A stretch of DNA of 64,000 nt, taken from contig VHBB01000001.1 in NCBI GenBank assembly GCA_016872155.1, positions 253,587 through 317,586 of the forward strand, read 5' to 3'. Shown here one piece after another: positions 34,319 through 43,314 of the stretch. Made by a program: the position numbers and the translations under genes. The notes beneath the pieces are model-generated. The model did no database searches. It worked only from the letters and a program-made list of their open reading frames with translations, and was not told the DNA's origin. The DNA comes from Sphingomonadales bacterium. GTDB lineage: Bacteria; Bacteroidota; Bacteroidia; Chitinophagales; Chitinophagaceae. How positions within the stretch are numbered: position 1 is the first letter of the stretch; every line of letters starts with the position of its first letter.

Positions 34319-36205
34319 TTACCACCCAATCCCATAATCCTCTCCATGGTTGCTGGATCCGCCCCAGAGTGTTCCGTTTTTCCAATCAAAGAAGATCGCA
34401 TTGATAGGACCCGAGGTACGATCGTCAAAACTGAGCGTATAGCCCATTTTTGTGAGGGCCTCTCGAATGGCTTTTGAGGTCTGATCGTGGAGCAGCAGAT
34501 TGCCTGGCTTTGGTTTTCTGTCTTTGATCGTACTACCCCCCAGCGATAACCAAAGCTGATTGCTGTTGATATTTGCCGCTTCGCAGGCTTGTTGTACCGT
34601 CATATTAAATTCGACCATATTCAAAAAGAACTGTAGCAGGTTTTGATCTTGTGTATCGCCTCCTTGTACGGCGAACGATAAGTAGGGTTTCCCGTCTTTT
34701 AATGCTAAGCTCGGTGTAAGCGTAACGCGTGGTCTTTTACCAGGAGCGATCACATTGAATGGATTAATGGCAGCGTCGAGAACAAAACTTTGTAGACGTT
34801 GGCTCATACCCACCCCTGTGTTCCCCGCAATAGTAGCCGGAATCCAACCGCCACTGGGGGTAATGGATACGACCCATCCCTCTTTATCGGCGGCTTCTAC
34901 CGACGTGGTGCCGCGCCATAAACGATCTTGGTAGTCCGCAGTTGCCATAGCGATCGCTCCGCTGTCGTGTGCGGGAACGAAATTTCGCTTTGTGCTATCG
35001 CTTAGGTCAAAAGGTCTTTTGTTAAGTAATTCTATATATGGGTTTTCGGCATGCTGAAACGGATAGGGATCACCGGGGCCGATAAATCTGTCATTACTGG
35101 TCATATTTAGTTGAGCCGCCCTTTGTTTTGCATACTCTTTACTTAGCAGCCCTTGCATGGGTTCGGCAGGGGCAACCAGCGGATCGCCATAATAAAAATC
35201 ACGATCGGCAAAGGCCATGCTCATGGCTTGGTATACGGTATGAATATAGGCTGCGCTGTTGTAGCCCATCTTTTTCAGATCAACATTTTCTAAGATGTTA
35301 AGCGCTTGCAGCAGAGCGGGGCCTTGTGTCCATTGTTGTAATTTATAAACCTCGATTCCTTTGTAATTGACCATTAGCGGCTCTTCCCAACGAGGTTTCC
35401 AGCTAGACAGATCACTTTTGGTTATTAATCCCCCTTGCTCTTGACATCCTCTTACGAACTCATCTGCAATGTCTCCTTTATAAAACCGATCGTAAGCCGT
35501 CATAATGGCTTCTTTTCTTGAGGCTCCCTTTTTTAGTGCCGCTTGCTCTGCCGCTACCATTTTAGTGAGTGTTTTTAGCAGATCTTCTTGAATAAAGATC
35601 TCTCCCGCACGAGGAGCCTCTCTCGATTCACCTAGATGAGGCAACAACACTTTTTTACTGTAGGGCCATTCTTTAATACGTTGTTTACTTCTCTCAATAC
35701 TATTGGCGGTTTGTGCATCAATCGGGTAACCTGCGGCTAAGTCCATGGCGGGTGCCAGCACCTCTTTTAAACTTTTAGTGCCATACTCGGCCAGCATATA
35801 GCAAATTCCACCGGGAGTTCCCGGTGTGGTCGCGGCCAAGGGTCCGTATTCGGGAGGAAACTCATAGCCCCTTGATTTAAAAAATTCGACGGTGGCACCC
35901 GAAGGAGCCACGCCCATTGCATTAAGGGCAATTACTTTTTTAGTTTTTGGATTATAGAGCAAGGCCTGCGTTTCGCCACCCCAACTGAGTACATCCCACA
36001 TGGTACAAGTGGCCGCCAGCATCGCACAGGCAGCGTCTACTGCGTTTCCGCCCTGCTGAAAAAGCGTTGCCCCCGCTGTGGCCGCTAACGGTTTTCCGGT
36101 TATGGCCATCCAGTTCTTGGCATGAAGCGGTGGCTTCTGTGTCTGTTGTGATGCCGCAATAAAGTTGAGGGCACAAAGCGAACAGAAGATTATAAATTTT
36201 TTCAT
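34319..36205 (-). CDS. gamma-glutamyltransferase family protein, secreted
   Basis: An Ntn-hydrolase that matures by self-cleavage and transfers or hydrolyses gamma-glutamyl groups in the periplasm. The ATG at 36205 gives a signal peptide (FIIFCSLCALNFIAASQ) and 628 residues; an ATG 24 bases upstream is less likely. Seen are the N-terminal MAITGKPLAATAGATLFQQGGNAVDAACAM, FVPAHDSGAIAMATADYQDRLWRGTTSVEA with the candidate nucleophile Thr in GTTS, and VTLTPSLALKDGKPYLSFAVQGGDTQDQ. The more usual TTHFS box is TTSVE, so it is not a standard glutathione-type enzyme. The divergent NamZ gene starts 54 bp away. Confidence 0.87.
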   Translation of the reverse strand: MKKFIIFCSLCALNFIAASQQTQKPPLHAKNWMAITGKPLAATAGATLFQQGGNAVDAACAMLAATCTMWDVLSWGGETQALLYNPKTKKVIALNAMGVAPSGATVEFFKSRGYEFPPEYGPLAATTPGTPGGICYMLAEYGTKSLKEVLAPAMDLAAGYPIDAQTANSIERSKQRIKEWPYSKKVLLPHLGESREAPRAGEIFIQEDLLKTLTKMVAAEQAALKKGASRKEAIMTAYDRFYKGDIADEFVRGCQEQGGLITKSDLSSWKPRWEEPLMVNYKGIEVYKLQQWTQGPALLQALNILENVDLKKMGYNSAAYIHTVYQAMSMAFADRDFYYGDPLVAPAEPMQGLLSKEYAKQRAAQLNMTSNDRFIGPGDPYPFQHAENPYIELLNKRPFDLSDSTKRNFVPAHDSGAIAMATADYQDRLWRGTTSVEAADKEGWVVSITPSGGWIPATIAGNTGVGMSQRLQSFVLDAAINPFNVIAPGKRPRVTLTPSLALKDGKPYLSFAVQGGDTQDQNLLQFFLNMVEFNMTVQQACEAANINSNQLWLSLGGSTIKDRKPKPGNLLLHDQTSKAIREALTKMGYTLSFDDRTSGPINAIFFDWKNGTLWGGSSNHGEDYGIGW

Positions 36206-36259
36206 CGGGATTATCTTATCTATATTCAAATGTAATATCTATTGTGCGTTTTATAAACT

Positions 36260-37432
36260 ATGGTCAAAGCGGGTATTGATATTGTTTTACAGCAGGCTCC
36301 TGTGTGGAGTAAGCAACGTATCGGACTAGTCACCAACGATGCAGCACGCACCCATCAAGGGCTTTTTTCTCGAAAGGCACTTCTAGATAATGGCTTTAAT
36401 CTGGTCAAGATCTTTTCTCCTGAGCACGGTATCTCAGCCACCGGGGCCGATGGCGCTCCCATGCATGATCAACAGGATCCCCTTACTCAGCTGCCGGTGG
36501 TTAGCTTATATGGAGAAAAACTGACCCCTGCTGCTACCGATCTCGCAGACCTTGACCTGTTACTATTTGATGTTCCCGATGTGGGTACCCGGTTCTACAC
36601 GTATCTGTGGACCCTTTCTTATTGTCTGGAGATTTGTGCATCGATTCAAAAACCACTGATCGTCTTAGATCGTCCCAATCCCATTTCGGGATTATTGTCG
36701 TTGGCCGGCGGTCCCCTTTTAGATGAGACTACGTGTAGTTCATTTATTGGAAGATGGAGTATCCCCATTCGACACAGCTGTACGCTGGGGGAGCTGGCTT
36801 TATATTTTAATAAAGAGAAAAACATCGGCTGCTCCCTTCAGGTCGTTTGCTGCGAGGGATGGGCGCGCCACCAATTTTATCTCGATACGAAATGGAAATT
36901 TGTAGCACCGTCCCCCGCCTTGCAACAATTCGAGAGCACAGTTCTATATCCGGGCACTTGTCTGCTAGAGGCCACCAATCTTCATGAGGGCCGTGGAACG
37001 AAGCAGGCCTTTTCGCTGGTGGCCGCCCCTTGGTTAGATACAACATTATTGCGTCATCAGTTGCAGGCCTACGGAGATCTTGGCGTTGATTTTGGCGAGG
37101 AGACATTTAGATCTACCAGTACTCGCTATGCGGGTGAAACCTGTAAGGCCTTGCTATTTTCCGTTACTGATTTTCGGCAATTTGATGCGGTCTTATTTGG
37201 ATTCTTGCTGGTAAAATGTTTAAAGGATAATTTTTCTGAGTTTGCCTGGACTACTTATCCTACGGCCGTCAATCCGACGGGGCAGCATCACCTCGATCGC
37301 TTATCGGGTGTTTCAAATTGCTGCCAATGGTTTGAGCTGCCGATCGACGCATTTAAAAATCGAATAGCTGAGCGCTGTGCTACGTCTAATTCCTGGATAG
37401 AAAAGATAACCCCTTTCTTAGCATACAAATGA
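36260..37432 (+). CDS. namZ: DUF1343 / NamZ-type exo-beta-N-acetylmuramidase
   Basis: NamZ releases terminal N-acetylmuramic acid from peptidoglycan fragments. The 390-residue protein shows the family blocks RIGLVTNDAARTHQG, LVKIFSPEHGISATGADG, LPVVSLYGEK, LLLFDVPDVGTRFYTYLWTL, PLIVLDRPNPISG and STVLYPGTCLLEATNLHEGRGT. No signal peptide is evident, so it may act on imported fragments in the cytoplasm, or the export route is not obvious. It is divergent from the gamma-glutamyltransferase gene. Confidence 0.85.
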   Translation: MVKAGIDIVLQQAPVWSKQRIGLVTNDAARTHQGLFSRKALLDNGFNLVKIFSPEHGISATGADGAPMHDQQDPLTQLPVVSLYGEKLTPAATDLADLDLLLFDVPDVGTRFYTYLWTLSYCLEICASIQKPLIVLDRPNPISGLLSLAGGPLLDETTCSSFIGRWSIPIRHSCTLGELALYFNKEKNIGCSLQVVCCEGWARHQFYLDTKWKFVAPSPALQQFESTVLYPGTCLLEATNLHEGRGTKQAFSLVAAPWLDTTLLRHQLQAYGDLGVDFGEETFRSTSTRYAGETCKALLFSVTDFRQFDAVLFGFLLVKCLKDNFSEFAWTTYPTAVNPTGQHHLDRLSGVSNCCQWFELPIDAFKNRIAERCATSNSWIEKITPFLAYK

Positions 37433-37445
37433 TTCTTTGTTCGGC

Positions 37446-37697
37446 TTACCTACTCATTCCAATAAGCCACACATATAGCCATTCGCCGGCTTTATATGAT
37501 GCGCCCAACAGCAACGGGTAGGCTAAAAATAACCAGGCATAGTCTATCATGCGCAACATTCTTAACGCCTGAGTGCCCTTTTCGACCAATAGATTGATAA
37601 AATCATACCAACCTACGATGCCCCATTTAGCAATGACCCCATTTAAAATAATGGCGGTTACCAATATCACCCATCCTATTATAAAAAGTTTGATCAT
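37446..37697 (-). CDS. small membrane protein of unknown function
   Basis: An 83-residue hydrophobic protein with two to three predicted membrane helices ([38 protein letters not shown]). No known motif is recognised. Its ATG overlaps the TGA stop of the upstream DUF2256 gene (ATGA), which implies translational coupling and that it is a real gene. Function unknown. Confidence 0.6.
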   Translation of the reverse strand: MIKLFIIGWVILVTAIILNGVIAKWGIVGWYDFINLLVEKGTQALRMLRMIDYAWLFLAYPLLLGASYKAGEWLYVWLIGMSR

Positions 37698-37855
37698 ACG
37701 GCTTCTGTTTTTTTAGTTCTGTTCATCCTGCAACGATCACTGCAATACCGCACCTCTTCCCAATTCTTCTCCCATTTTTTTCGCCAGGTAAAAGGGCGCT
37801 GGCATACCAAACAGATCTTTTGCTGTAAGTTTTCTTTTTTGACGGTTTTTTTCAA
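37694..37855 (-). CDS. DUF2256 zinc-ribbon microprotein
   Basis: A 53-residue protein, easily missed by length cut-offs. The translation contains [20 protein letters not shown] followed by VRYCSDRC, the DUF2256 pattern of two CxxC-type cysteine pairs around an RPFxWRKKW core. It should bind one zinc. No ATG is available in frame before this block: a TAA closes the frame at 37886-37888, so the TTG at 37855 is the best start. The stop overlaps the start of the 83-residue membrane protein gene. The family function is unknown; elsewhere it is often found near photolyase/cryptochrome genes, none of which lie in this window. Confidence 0.85.
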   Translation of the reverse strand: MKKTVKKENLQQKICLVCQRPFTWRKKWEKNWEEVRYCSDRCRMNRTKKTEAV

Positions 37856-37869
37856 CGTGCGGTAGTTTA

Positions 37870-38613
37870 TCAGCCTTGTAGTTTTTTAACGCCGGGCCGA
37901 ATTGAGAAGATTGCGATTGATAGTAGTACCAAAATTCCCATAGCTATTGCCGTATAGGCAATCTCGGGCACATCGATTATTCGTTTTACGTAGACCCCAT
38001 AAAAGGCCCAAGTCACTGCGAACGCTAAAAAGGGGTTAGCTAGTCTTTTCATGACCCACGCGACTATAATAGCAGCAACGATCAAAATGGCCAGCGTACT
38101 AAATACCTGGATTGAAAAAGGGATCGTGAAATTGAAAGCGACCAGCCACGTAGTAACGTTAGCGACAGTGGCAATACAGATCCAACCCAGATAAACGCCG
38201 AACACGATCTTTGGTAAAAGCAGTTTTTCTGTATCGGCTTGTTGGTTGATCATCGCAAGCGTTGCCAGCAGTGCAAACATTATGAGAAGCGACAGACCAA
38301 TGCATTCTAACTGCCAAGCCACAATCCAAGCGCCGTTCAATAAACAGCTGGTCAAAAAAAGATAGCTATTATAAAAGCGCGATTTCTTGCTGCTGGGTAA
38401 AAACTGGGCGATCAAAAAGATAAAGACCAGCGTGTAGATCAGACTCCAAATGGCAAAGGTTTGATTGGCGGGGGTAAACAAATTGGCATACTTGTCAGAC
38501 AGCTCTCGTATCGATTTACCCCCGAGTTGGGTAACTACCGATAAGTAATTTACATACAGGGCTGCCACAAAGCCAATAATATTCAGCAGTTTGACCAGAA
38601 GTTCTTTTTTCAT
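37870..38613 (-). CDS. TspO/MBR-related tryptophan-rich sensory-type membrane protein
   Basis: A 247-residue protein with about seven membrane helices, longer than the five-helix TspO core. The segment [25 protein letters not shown] matches the TspO opening around the conserved FxPPxxxFxxxW motif. [20 protein letters not shown] and [19 protein letters not shown] also fit. TspO proteins bind porphyrins and affect stress responses; whether this longer branch does is unknown. It ends 14 bp before the DUF2256 start on the same strand. Confidence 0.72.
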   Translation of the reverse strand: MKKELLVKLLNIIGFVAALYVNYLSVVTQLGGKSIRELSDKYANLFTPANQTFAIWSLIYTLVFIFLIAQFLPSSKKSRFYNSYLFLTSCLLNGAWIVAWQLECIGLSLLIMFALLATLAMINQQADTEKLLLPKIVFGVYLGWICIATVANVTTWLVAFNFTIPFSIQVFSTLAILIVAAIIVAWVMKRLANPFLAFAVTWAFYGVYVKRIIDVPEIAYTAIAMGILVLLSIAIFSIRPGVKKLQG

Positions 38614-38675
38614 AGTGAGGTGCTTGTCGCTGTAAAAGTTACTGACCCGGGTATTAAAAAGGATTGAAACCCTGC

Positions 38676-39023
38676 CTAAGATTTTTCTTTTTTACTCTTT
38701 TTTAAGAATAGCATATAGTCGGTAACCTGCTCAATTTGCTTATCGGTCAGCATATTTTCCCAGGCCATCATGGCGGTGTTGGGTACTCCTTTTTTTATCG
38801 TTTGGGTCACTGCTTTTTTCGATTCACCCTGCTTCCATTTTGTCGTGAGCAGCGAAGGGGCTTGCCCACCTTCGAGTTTTTTGCCGTGGCAGGCGCTACA
38901 GTAGTTCATATAGATCTCTGCCCCTGGATTTTTATCAGTTTGTGCCGATGTAGTTTTAATTGAGACTATGACTAAAGCCAGAAGTAGTGATAATTGCTTC
39001 ATATTTCTTTTCATTCGTATCAT
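38676..39023 (-). CDS. secreted monohaem cytochrome c
   Basis: A 115-residue class I cytochrome c with a signal peptide (LSLLLALVIVSIKTTSAQ). Haem attaches at CSACH in NYCSACHGKKLEGG. The distal Met is probably in NTAMMAWENMLTD. The C-terminal helix reads QIEQVTDYMLFLKK. Its ATG overlaps the TGA of the molybdenum-hydroxylase large subunit gene (ATGA), so the two are translationally coupled. It is the probable electron acceptor for that enzyme in the periplasm. An internal ATG at 39014 could also serve as start. Confidence 0.88.
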   Translation of the reverse strand: MIRMKRNMKQLSLLLALVIVSIKTTSAQTDKNPGAEIYMNYCSACHGKKLEGGQAPSLLTTKWKQGESKKAVTQTIKKGVPNTAMMAWENMLTDKQIEQVTDYMLFLKKSKKEKS

Positions 39024-41239
39024 TTGCCTTTGTAGCCTAGTTTTTCTGGGGTAATCGGTAGATCACGCACCCGTTTACCGGTAGCATTATAGACAGCATT
39101 CGAGATAGCGGCCGCCAGACCGATCAGCGCAATTTCTCCCAAGCCTTTGGCACCAATTGGATTGATGATGGGATCGGGTTTATTCACAAACCAAACCGTG
39201 GTCTTGGGGATATCAGTATGTAAGGGCACGCGATAGCCTGCAAAACTAGCGTTGATGATCTGCCCTGTGCTGTGATCGAATTTAAGTTCTTCTTTTAGCG
39301 CCATTCCAATTCCACCTACCACACCCCCCAGCATCTGGCTACGTGCCGTGTTTTCGCTGATGATCTTTCCGGCATCGGCTGTAGTGACCACCTCTTTGAT
39401 CTTTATCTCCATCGTCTTGGGATGCACATGCACTTTCACAAAGTGACAAGAGAAAGAGTTAGTGGCGTGTTTCAATTCTTGTGCATTGGTTCCTTGCGAG
39501 TCTTTAGTGATCTCTATAGAAGGTTTTTGTGCTTTTTTTAGGAGTGTACTTATGGCTACATTATTTTCTCCTGCCACCACCGAGGCATTCTTTATCTCTA
39601 TGTTTTTAGTGTCTACATTTTTAAATTCATCCAGGTGATTTTGTGCTAGTGCCTGCAGCGAACTCTTTAGTGCTTCACAAACTAAGTGCACGGCTGTGCC
39701 CAGCGTAGAGGTAGTAGTAGATCCTCCTTGCGTGGGGCCCGGTGGCAGATCGGAGTCGCCCAACGAAAATTTAATTTTTTCGATAGGCCACTGCAGATTC
39801 TCTGCCGCGATCTTCATCATGGCAGTAGTGGTGCCGGGGCCCATGTCACTCACGGCACTTTGCAGCACGAGGATTCCATTGTCTTGCAAAATGGCCCGGA
39901 CCGAAGCTTGCCCGCGGCCGGCGCCAAACACCCCGTTGGCCATGCCATATCCTACCAGCATGCCTTCCTCTTTTTTACTGCCCGGCGTAACGGGTCTGTT
40001 ATTCCAACCGATCAGCTCTTTGCCTTTTTCGTAGCAGTCTCGCAGGTAATTAGAAGACCAGGGTAGTTTTGATTCGGGGTTTACTTCTGGGAAATTCTTT
40101 AATCGCAGTGCTACCGGATCTATTTTTAATTGATAAGCCAGCTCATCGATGCTACTCTCTAACGCAAAACAACCGGTGGCTTCGCCGGGTCCGCGCATCC
40201 AGGTGGGCACACTTACGTCTAGGGGCAATAATTTATAGCTGGTCTGTACGTTGTCGCAAGCATATAAGAAGCGAGAGGCATTTACGATCCCTTCTCTAAA
40301 ATCTTCGTAGCGCGCCGTCATGCTGATGGCATTATGAGCGATGCTCAGAAATTTTCCATCGGCTGAGGCGCCCATTTTTATTTCTTGCCAAGATTGGGGT
40401 CTGTAACCCGTTAGGTTGAACATTTGTGGCCGCGTGAGTACCACTTTTACCGGGCGCTTTAATTTTTTGGCTGCAATACAAGCAGCTGGTACATTATGCC
40501 AACCGCGAAGCGCATTTCCAAAAGCGCCTCCAACATAATTTACTATGACCCTTACGTTTTTATCAGGAATTGAAAAAAGTCTCGCCAAGGTTCCCTGCAT
40601 CGATTTTGGTCCTTGCGTTTTATCGTATACGGTTAGTTTGTCGTCTCCCTCCCAGACGGCGATGGTGGCTTGCAACTCCATGGGGCTATGCACCTCAATG
40701 GGGATGTTATATTCACCTTCGACTTTTACAGCCGCTTCGTCTATTGCATTCGCTTTTCCTCTAGAATAATTACCGCTTGTTTTAAGCTTTGCTGCATCCT
40801 TTCGGGCCGCGTTAAAATCGGTCTCAAAGGCTTCGCGCTCGTATTGAACGATCAGTAACTGCGCCGCGGCATTGGCATTTTCGAGACTGTCTGCTACCAC
40901 TAGCGCAACGGGCTGTCCATAAAACCGTACTATGTTATCGTGCAATACTTTTAGTCCCCACCATTGTTTAGGGTTTTTGCTTCCGTCGGCTTGTAGCGGT
41001 TCATAGCCCGGTGTACTGGGACAGTTTTTATATGAAATGACATCCAGCACTCCGTCTGCAGCCCGAGCCGGGCCCTCTTCGATGGCGGTAATCGTTCCCT
41101 TTGCAATGGTGCTGCAGACAAAAACGCCATAGGCAATATTATCGATACGATGCTCGGCCGAATATTTGGCACGACCGGTTACTTTTTCTACCGCATCGGC
41201 GCGGGGGCTGTCATTTTCTATTCCTATAAATTTTTCCAT
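39020..41239 (-). CDS. xanthine dehydrogenase-family molybdopterin-binding (large) subunit
   Basis: A 739-residue catalytic subunit of a molybdenum hydroxylase. It opens with the domain start DSPRADAVEKVTGRAKYSAEH. VGGAFGNALRG and MRGPGEATGCFALESSIDELA are cofactor loops. The active-site Glu is in GAKGLGEIALIGLAAA near the C-terminus. No signal sequence is visible, so if it works in the periplasm it must ride on the Tat-exported iron-sulfur subunit. It follows that subunit by 23 bp and is coupled to the cytochrome c. There is no FAD subunit gene. The substrate, likely an aldehyde or N-heterocycle, cannot be predicted. Confidence 0.9.
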   Translation of the reverse strand: MEKFIGIENDSPRADAVEKVTGRAKYSAEHRIDNIAYGVFVCSTIAKGTITAIEEGPARAADGVLDVISYKNCPSTPGYEPLQADGSKNPKQWWGLKVLHDNIVRFYGQPVALVVADSLENANAAAQLLIVQYEREAFETDFNAARKDAAKLKTSGNYSRGKANAIDEAAVKVEGEYNIPIEVHSPMELQATIAVWEGDDKLTVYDKTQGPKSMQGTLARLFSIPDKNVRVIVNYVGGAFGNALRGWHNVPAACIAAKKLKRPVKVVLTRPQMFNLTGYRPQSWQEIKMGASADGKFLSIAHNAISMTARYEDFREGIVNASRFLYACDNVQTSYKLLPLDVSVPTWMRGPGEATGCFALESSIDELAYQLKIDPVALRLKNFPEVNPESKLPWSSNYLRDCYEKGKELIGWNNRPVTPGSKKEEGMLVGYGMANGVFGAGRGQASVRAILQDNGILVLQSAVSDMGPGTTTAMMKIAAENLQWPIEKIKFSLGDSDLPPGPTQGGSTTTSTLGTAVHLVCEALKSSLQALAQNHLDEFKNVDTKNIEIKNASVVAGENNVAISTLLKKAQKPSIEITKDSQGTNAQELKHATNSFSCHFVKVHVHPKTMEIKIKEVVTTADAGKIISENTARSQMLGGVVGGIGMALKEELKFDHSTGQIINASFAGYRVPLHTDIPKTTVWFVNKPDPIINPIGAKGLGEIALIGLAAAISNAVYNATGKRVRDLPITPEKLGYKGK

Positions 41240-41262
41240 GGTAATCTGTTAGGGCAGTGAGG

Positions 41263-41868
41263 TTAGACGGGTTTTCCGGACGCTTGCACCGATGCAATGG
41301 CATCTACGATATTTTGATAGGCGCCGCAGCGACAAATATTCCCCGACATGTAGCGCTGAATGCCTTCGCGGCTGGCGGCACGCTTTTCGCGAATGCACGC
41401 AATACCCGACATGATCTGCCCGGGGGTACAATACCCACATTGCATGGCATCATTGACCACAAAGGCCTCTTGAAGAGGATGTAGCTGATCTCCGTTGGCT
41501 AATCCTTCTATGGTCGTGACCGTTTTTCCATTGTTGAACATAGCCAGTGACAAACAGCTATTCATTCGCTTACCATCTATGTGCACAATACAAGCCCCGC
41601 ATTGCCCCATGGCACAACCCTTTTTCGTACCGGTTAGCCCCAACTGCTCGCGCAAGAAATTAAGAAGCGTCGTACGGCTGTCAATCTCGGCACTGCGCTC
41701 TACTCCGTTAACGATCAGCTTGATCTTTTCTTTCGGGGCCGGCGTGGGAATTATATTTTCCAATGGAAGGGCCTTTACCAGCAGGGTCGGGGCCAGGTAA
41801 AAGGCGGCAAGTGTACCCGACTTTCGCAGAAAATCGCGGCGGCTGCCTTGATAACAGTATTTTTCCAT
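41263..41868 (-). CDS. Tat-exported (2Fe-2S) subunit of a molybdenum hydroxylase
   Basis: A 201-residue electron-transfer subunit. The N-terminus carries a twin-arginine signal (SRRDFLRKSGTLAAFYLAP). The plant-type first cluster reads GCAMGQCGACIVHIDGK then MNSC. The second cluster is CGYCTPGQIMSG with ICRCGAYQNI. It hands electrons from the molybdenum centre to an acceptor, here probably the cytochrome c encoded two genes downstream. The layout resembles isoquinoline oxidoreductase-type enzymes without a flavin subunit. Upstream is a divergent DUF4234 gene about 110 bp away. Confidence 0.92.
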   Translation of the reverse strand: MEKYCYQGSRRDFLRKSGTLAAFYLAPTLLVKALPLENIIPTPAPKEKIKLIVNGVERSAEIDSRTTLLNFLREQLGLTGTKKGCAMGQCGACIVHIDGKRMNSCLSLAMFNNGKTVTTIEGLANGDQLHPLQEAFVVNDAMQCGYCTPGQIMSGIACIREKRAASREGIQRYMSGNICRCGAYQNIVDAIASVQASGKPV

Positions 41869-41976
41869 AGCTACGTATTACTATGAAGGTAATAAAAATC
41901 AATTGCGCCTTCGCTGCCCGGTATTAATTTTTGTTGTAGATTTATTGACATATCGCGCGACTAAAAATCTTAAACT

Positions 41977-42333
41977 ATGTCTTCTACCGTACCCTATTTT
42001 AAAAATGAGCCGTTCATGGTCTTACTGCTCGGATTTCTTACCTGCGGCCTGTATTTGATCTATTGGAATATTAAGGCGGCGCAGGTACTTAATGCAGTAG
42101 CCGATAAAGAAGTGATCTCTCAGCCGGTTGCCATTTTTGCAGGCTGTTGTATGCCCGTCAATCTTTATTTCTATTATCTGGCCGGAAAAGAAGCCCTCCC
42201 TAAGCTGTACGAACAGGTGGGCGCTAACAAAAAAGACGAAACTGTCTTATTGATGGTGCTCGGATTTATTTTTCCAATGGTGGCCGCAATGATCGTGCAA
42301 GGTGATATCAATAAGCTCTATAACCAAGCCTGA
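41977..42333 (+). CDS. DUF4234 family membrane protein
   Basis: A 118-residue protein with an early VLLLGFLTCGLYLIYWNIKAAQVLN block typical of DUF4234. Two to three further hydrophobic helices follow (VAIFAGCCMPVNLYFYYLAG; VLLMVLGFIFPMVAAMIVQ). The function is not known. The DUF2752 gene overlaps its end by 32 bp on the same strand. These two families often occur as neighbours in Bacteroidota. Confidence 0.78.
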   Translation: MSSTVPYFKNEPFMVLLLGFLTCGLYLIYWNIKAAQVLNAVADKEVISQPVAIFAGCCMPVNLYFYYLAGKEALPKLYEQVGANKKDETVLLMVLGFIFPMVAAMIVQGDINKLYNQA

Positions 42334-42760
42334 GCAGAAAAAACTGCTGGGGATAGCTGCTGCGGCACTCACCTTACTGGTGCCCTACCTGATCCATATT
42401 TTCGATCATGGCAATATCGAACAGGCGCAATCGCTCTGTGTCTTTAAAATGCTGACGGGGTTGCCTTGTCCGGGTTGTGGTATTACAAAGTCGTTGATCT
42501 TTTTATACCAGGGTGATCTTGACAAGAGTCTTCATTATCACCTATTCGGCCTCCCACTCGTAGTTGGTTGTGTTCTTTTGATCGGGCTACTTGTGACCGA
42601 AATGGTCACAAAAAAAGTTTTTTTACGATCGGTAATTTACAGTCAACGTTTGGGCTATGGGCTGGCGATTATTTTGGGCATCTATCACTTAGCCCGGCTG
42701 TATAATTTCTTGTCAACGACTAGTTTTCAAGAAATAATCAAAGGATCAATTTGGCAGTAG
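42302..42760 (+). CDS. DUF2752 family membrane protein
   Basis: A 152-residue membrane protein with the DUF2752 signature LPCPGCGITKSLIFLYQGD (CPGCGxTR/K) after the first helix, and about three membrane helices. The first in-frame start is a GTG at 42302, inside the DUF4234 gene; no ATG occurs before the conserved region, so the exact start is uncertain. Function unknown; the paired cysteines suggest metal binding or a disulfide. Confidence 0.8.
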   Translation: MISISSITKPEQKKLLGIAAAALTLLVPYLIHIFDHGNIEQAQSLCVFKMLTGLPCPGCGITKSLIFLYQGDLDKSLHYHLFGLPLVVGCVLLIGLLVTEMVTKKVFLRSVIYSQRLGYGLAIILGIYHLARLYNFLSTTSFQEIIKGSIWQ

Positions 42761-42792
42761 CTAGCGTGAGTAGGCTAAGGAGTAGTATAAAT

Positions 42793-43314
42793 TTAGTGGG
42801 GCGCATAATTTTTTATTATCTGGGTGGCATGATGTTTTCCATGCCAGGCGTAGATCAATAGCATATTCCAAAGCGTAAGGGTGCGTTGCTGTTCGGGGTG
42901 ATATAGTGTACGCAAATAATCTTCGGGTGTTAAAGAAACAAGTAGTCTATGCCAGCGACGGTGTAAAGCATGAAGCAGGGTGACTGATACATTAACAGGC
43001 ATATCGGCGACATCGATGGTGTTCGCCCATAATTTTTCGCTATAGGGTTTAATGGTGGGTTGCTCTTCGGTCATCGCTAGTTTAAACCGAATAAAAGCAT
43101 TCATATGCGAATCGGCTAAGTGATGCACAATCTGGTTGGGTGTCCAGCCCCCTTCGCGGTAAGGGGTGTGTAATTGTACTTCATCCAGATGTTGTACGGC
43201 CGCTTCGAGTAAGGCAGGCAGTTGTTCTATATCGCTTAAGCAGCGGAGCCTTACGGCGTCGCTATAGTCCACCAACTCTACTCGTCCGATCGGATAGCGG
43301 ATGTCTTGTTCCAT
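42793..43314 (-). CDS. DinB/YfiT-family metal-dependent thiol transferase-like enzyme
   Basis: A 173-residue four-helix DinB-fold enzyme close to YfiT (bacillithiol S-transferase). The metal histidines are in GGWTPNQIVHHLADSHMNAF and in YAWHGKHHATQI. The opening YPIGRVELVDYSDAVR is like YfiT. Bacteroidota may use bacillithiol or another thiol, so the substrate is not assigned. Its 5' end overlaps the upstream cyanophycinase-like gene by 37 bp on the same strand. Confidence 0.82.
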   Translation of the reverse strand: MEQDIRYPIGRVELVDYSDAVRLRCLSDIEQLPALLEAAVQHLDEVQLHTPYREGGWTPNQIVHHLADSHMNAFIRFKLAMTEEQPTIKPYSEKLWANTIDVADMPVNVSVTLLHALHRRWHRLLVSLTPEDYLRTLYHPEQQRTLTLWNMLLIYAWHGKHHATQIIKNYAPH

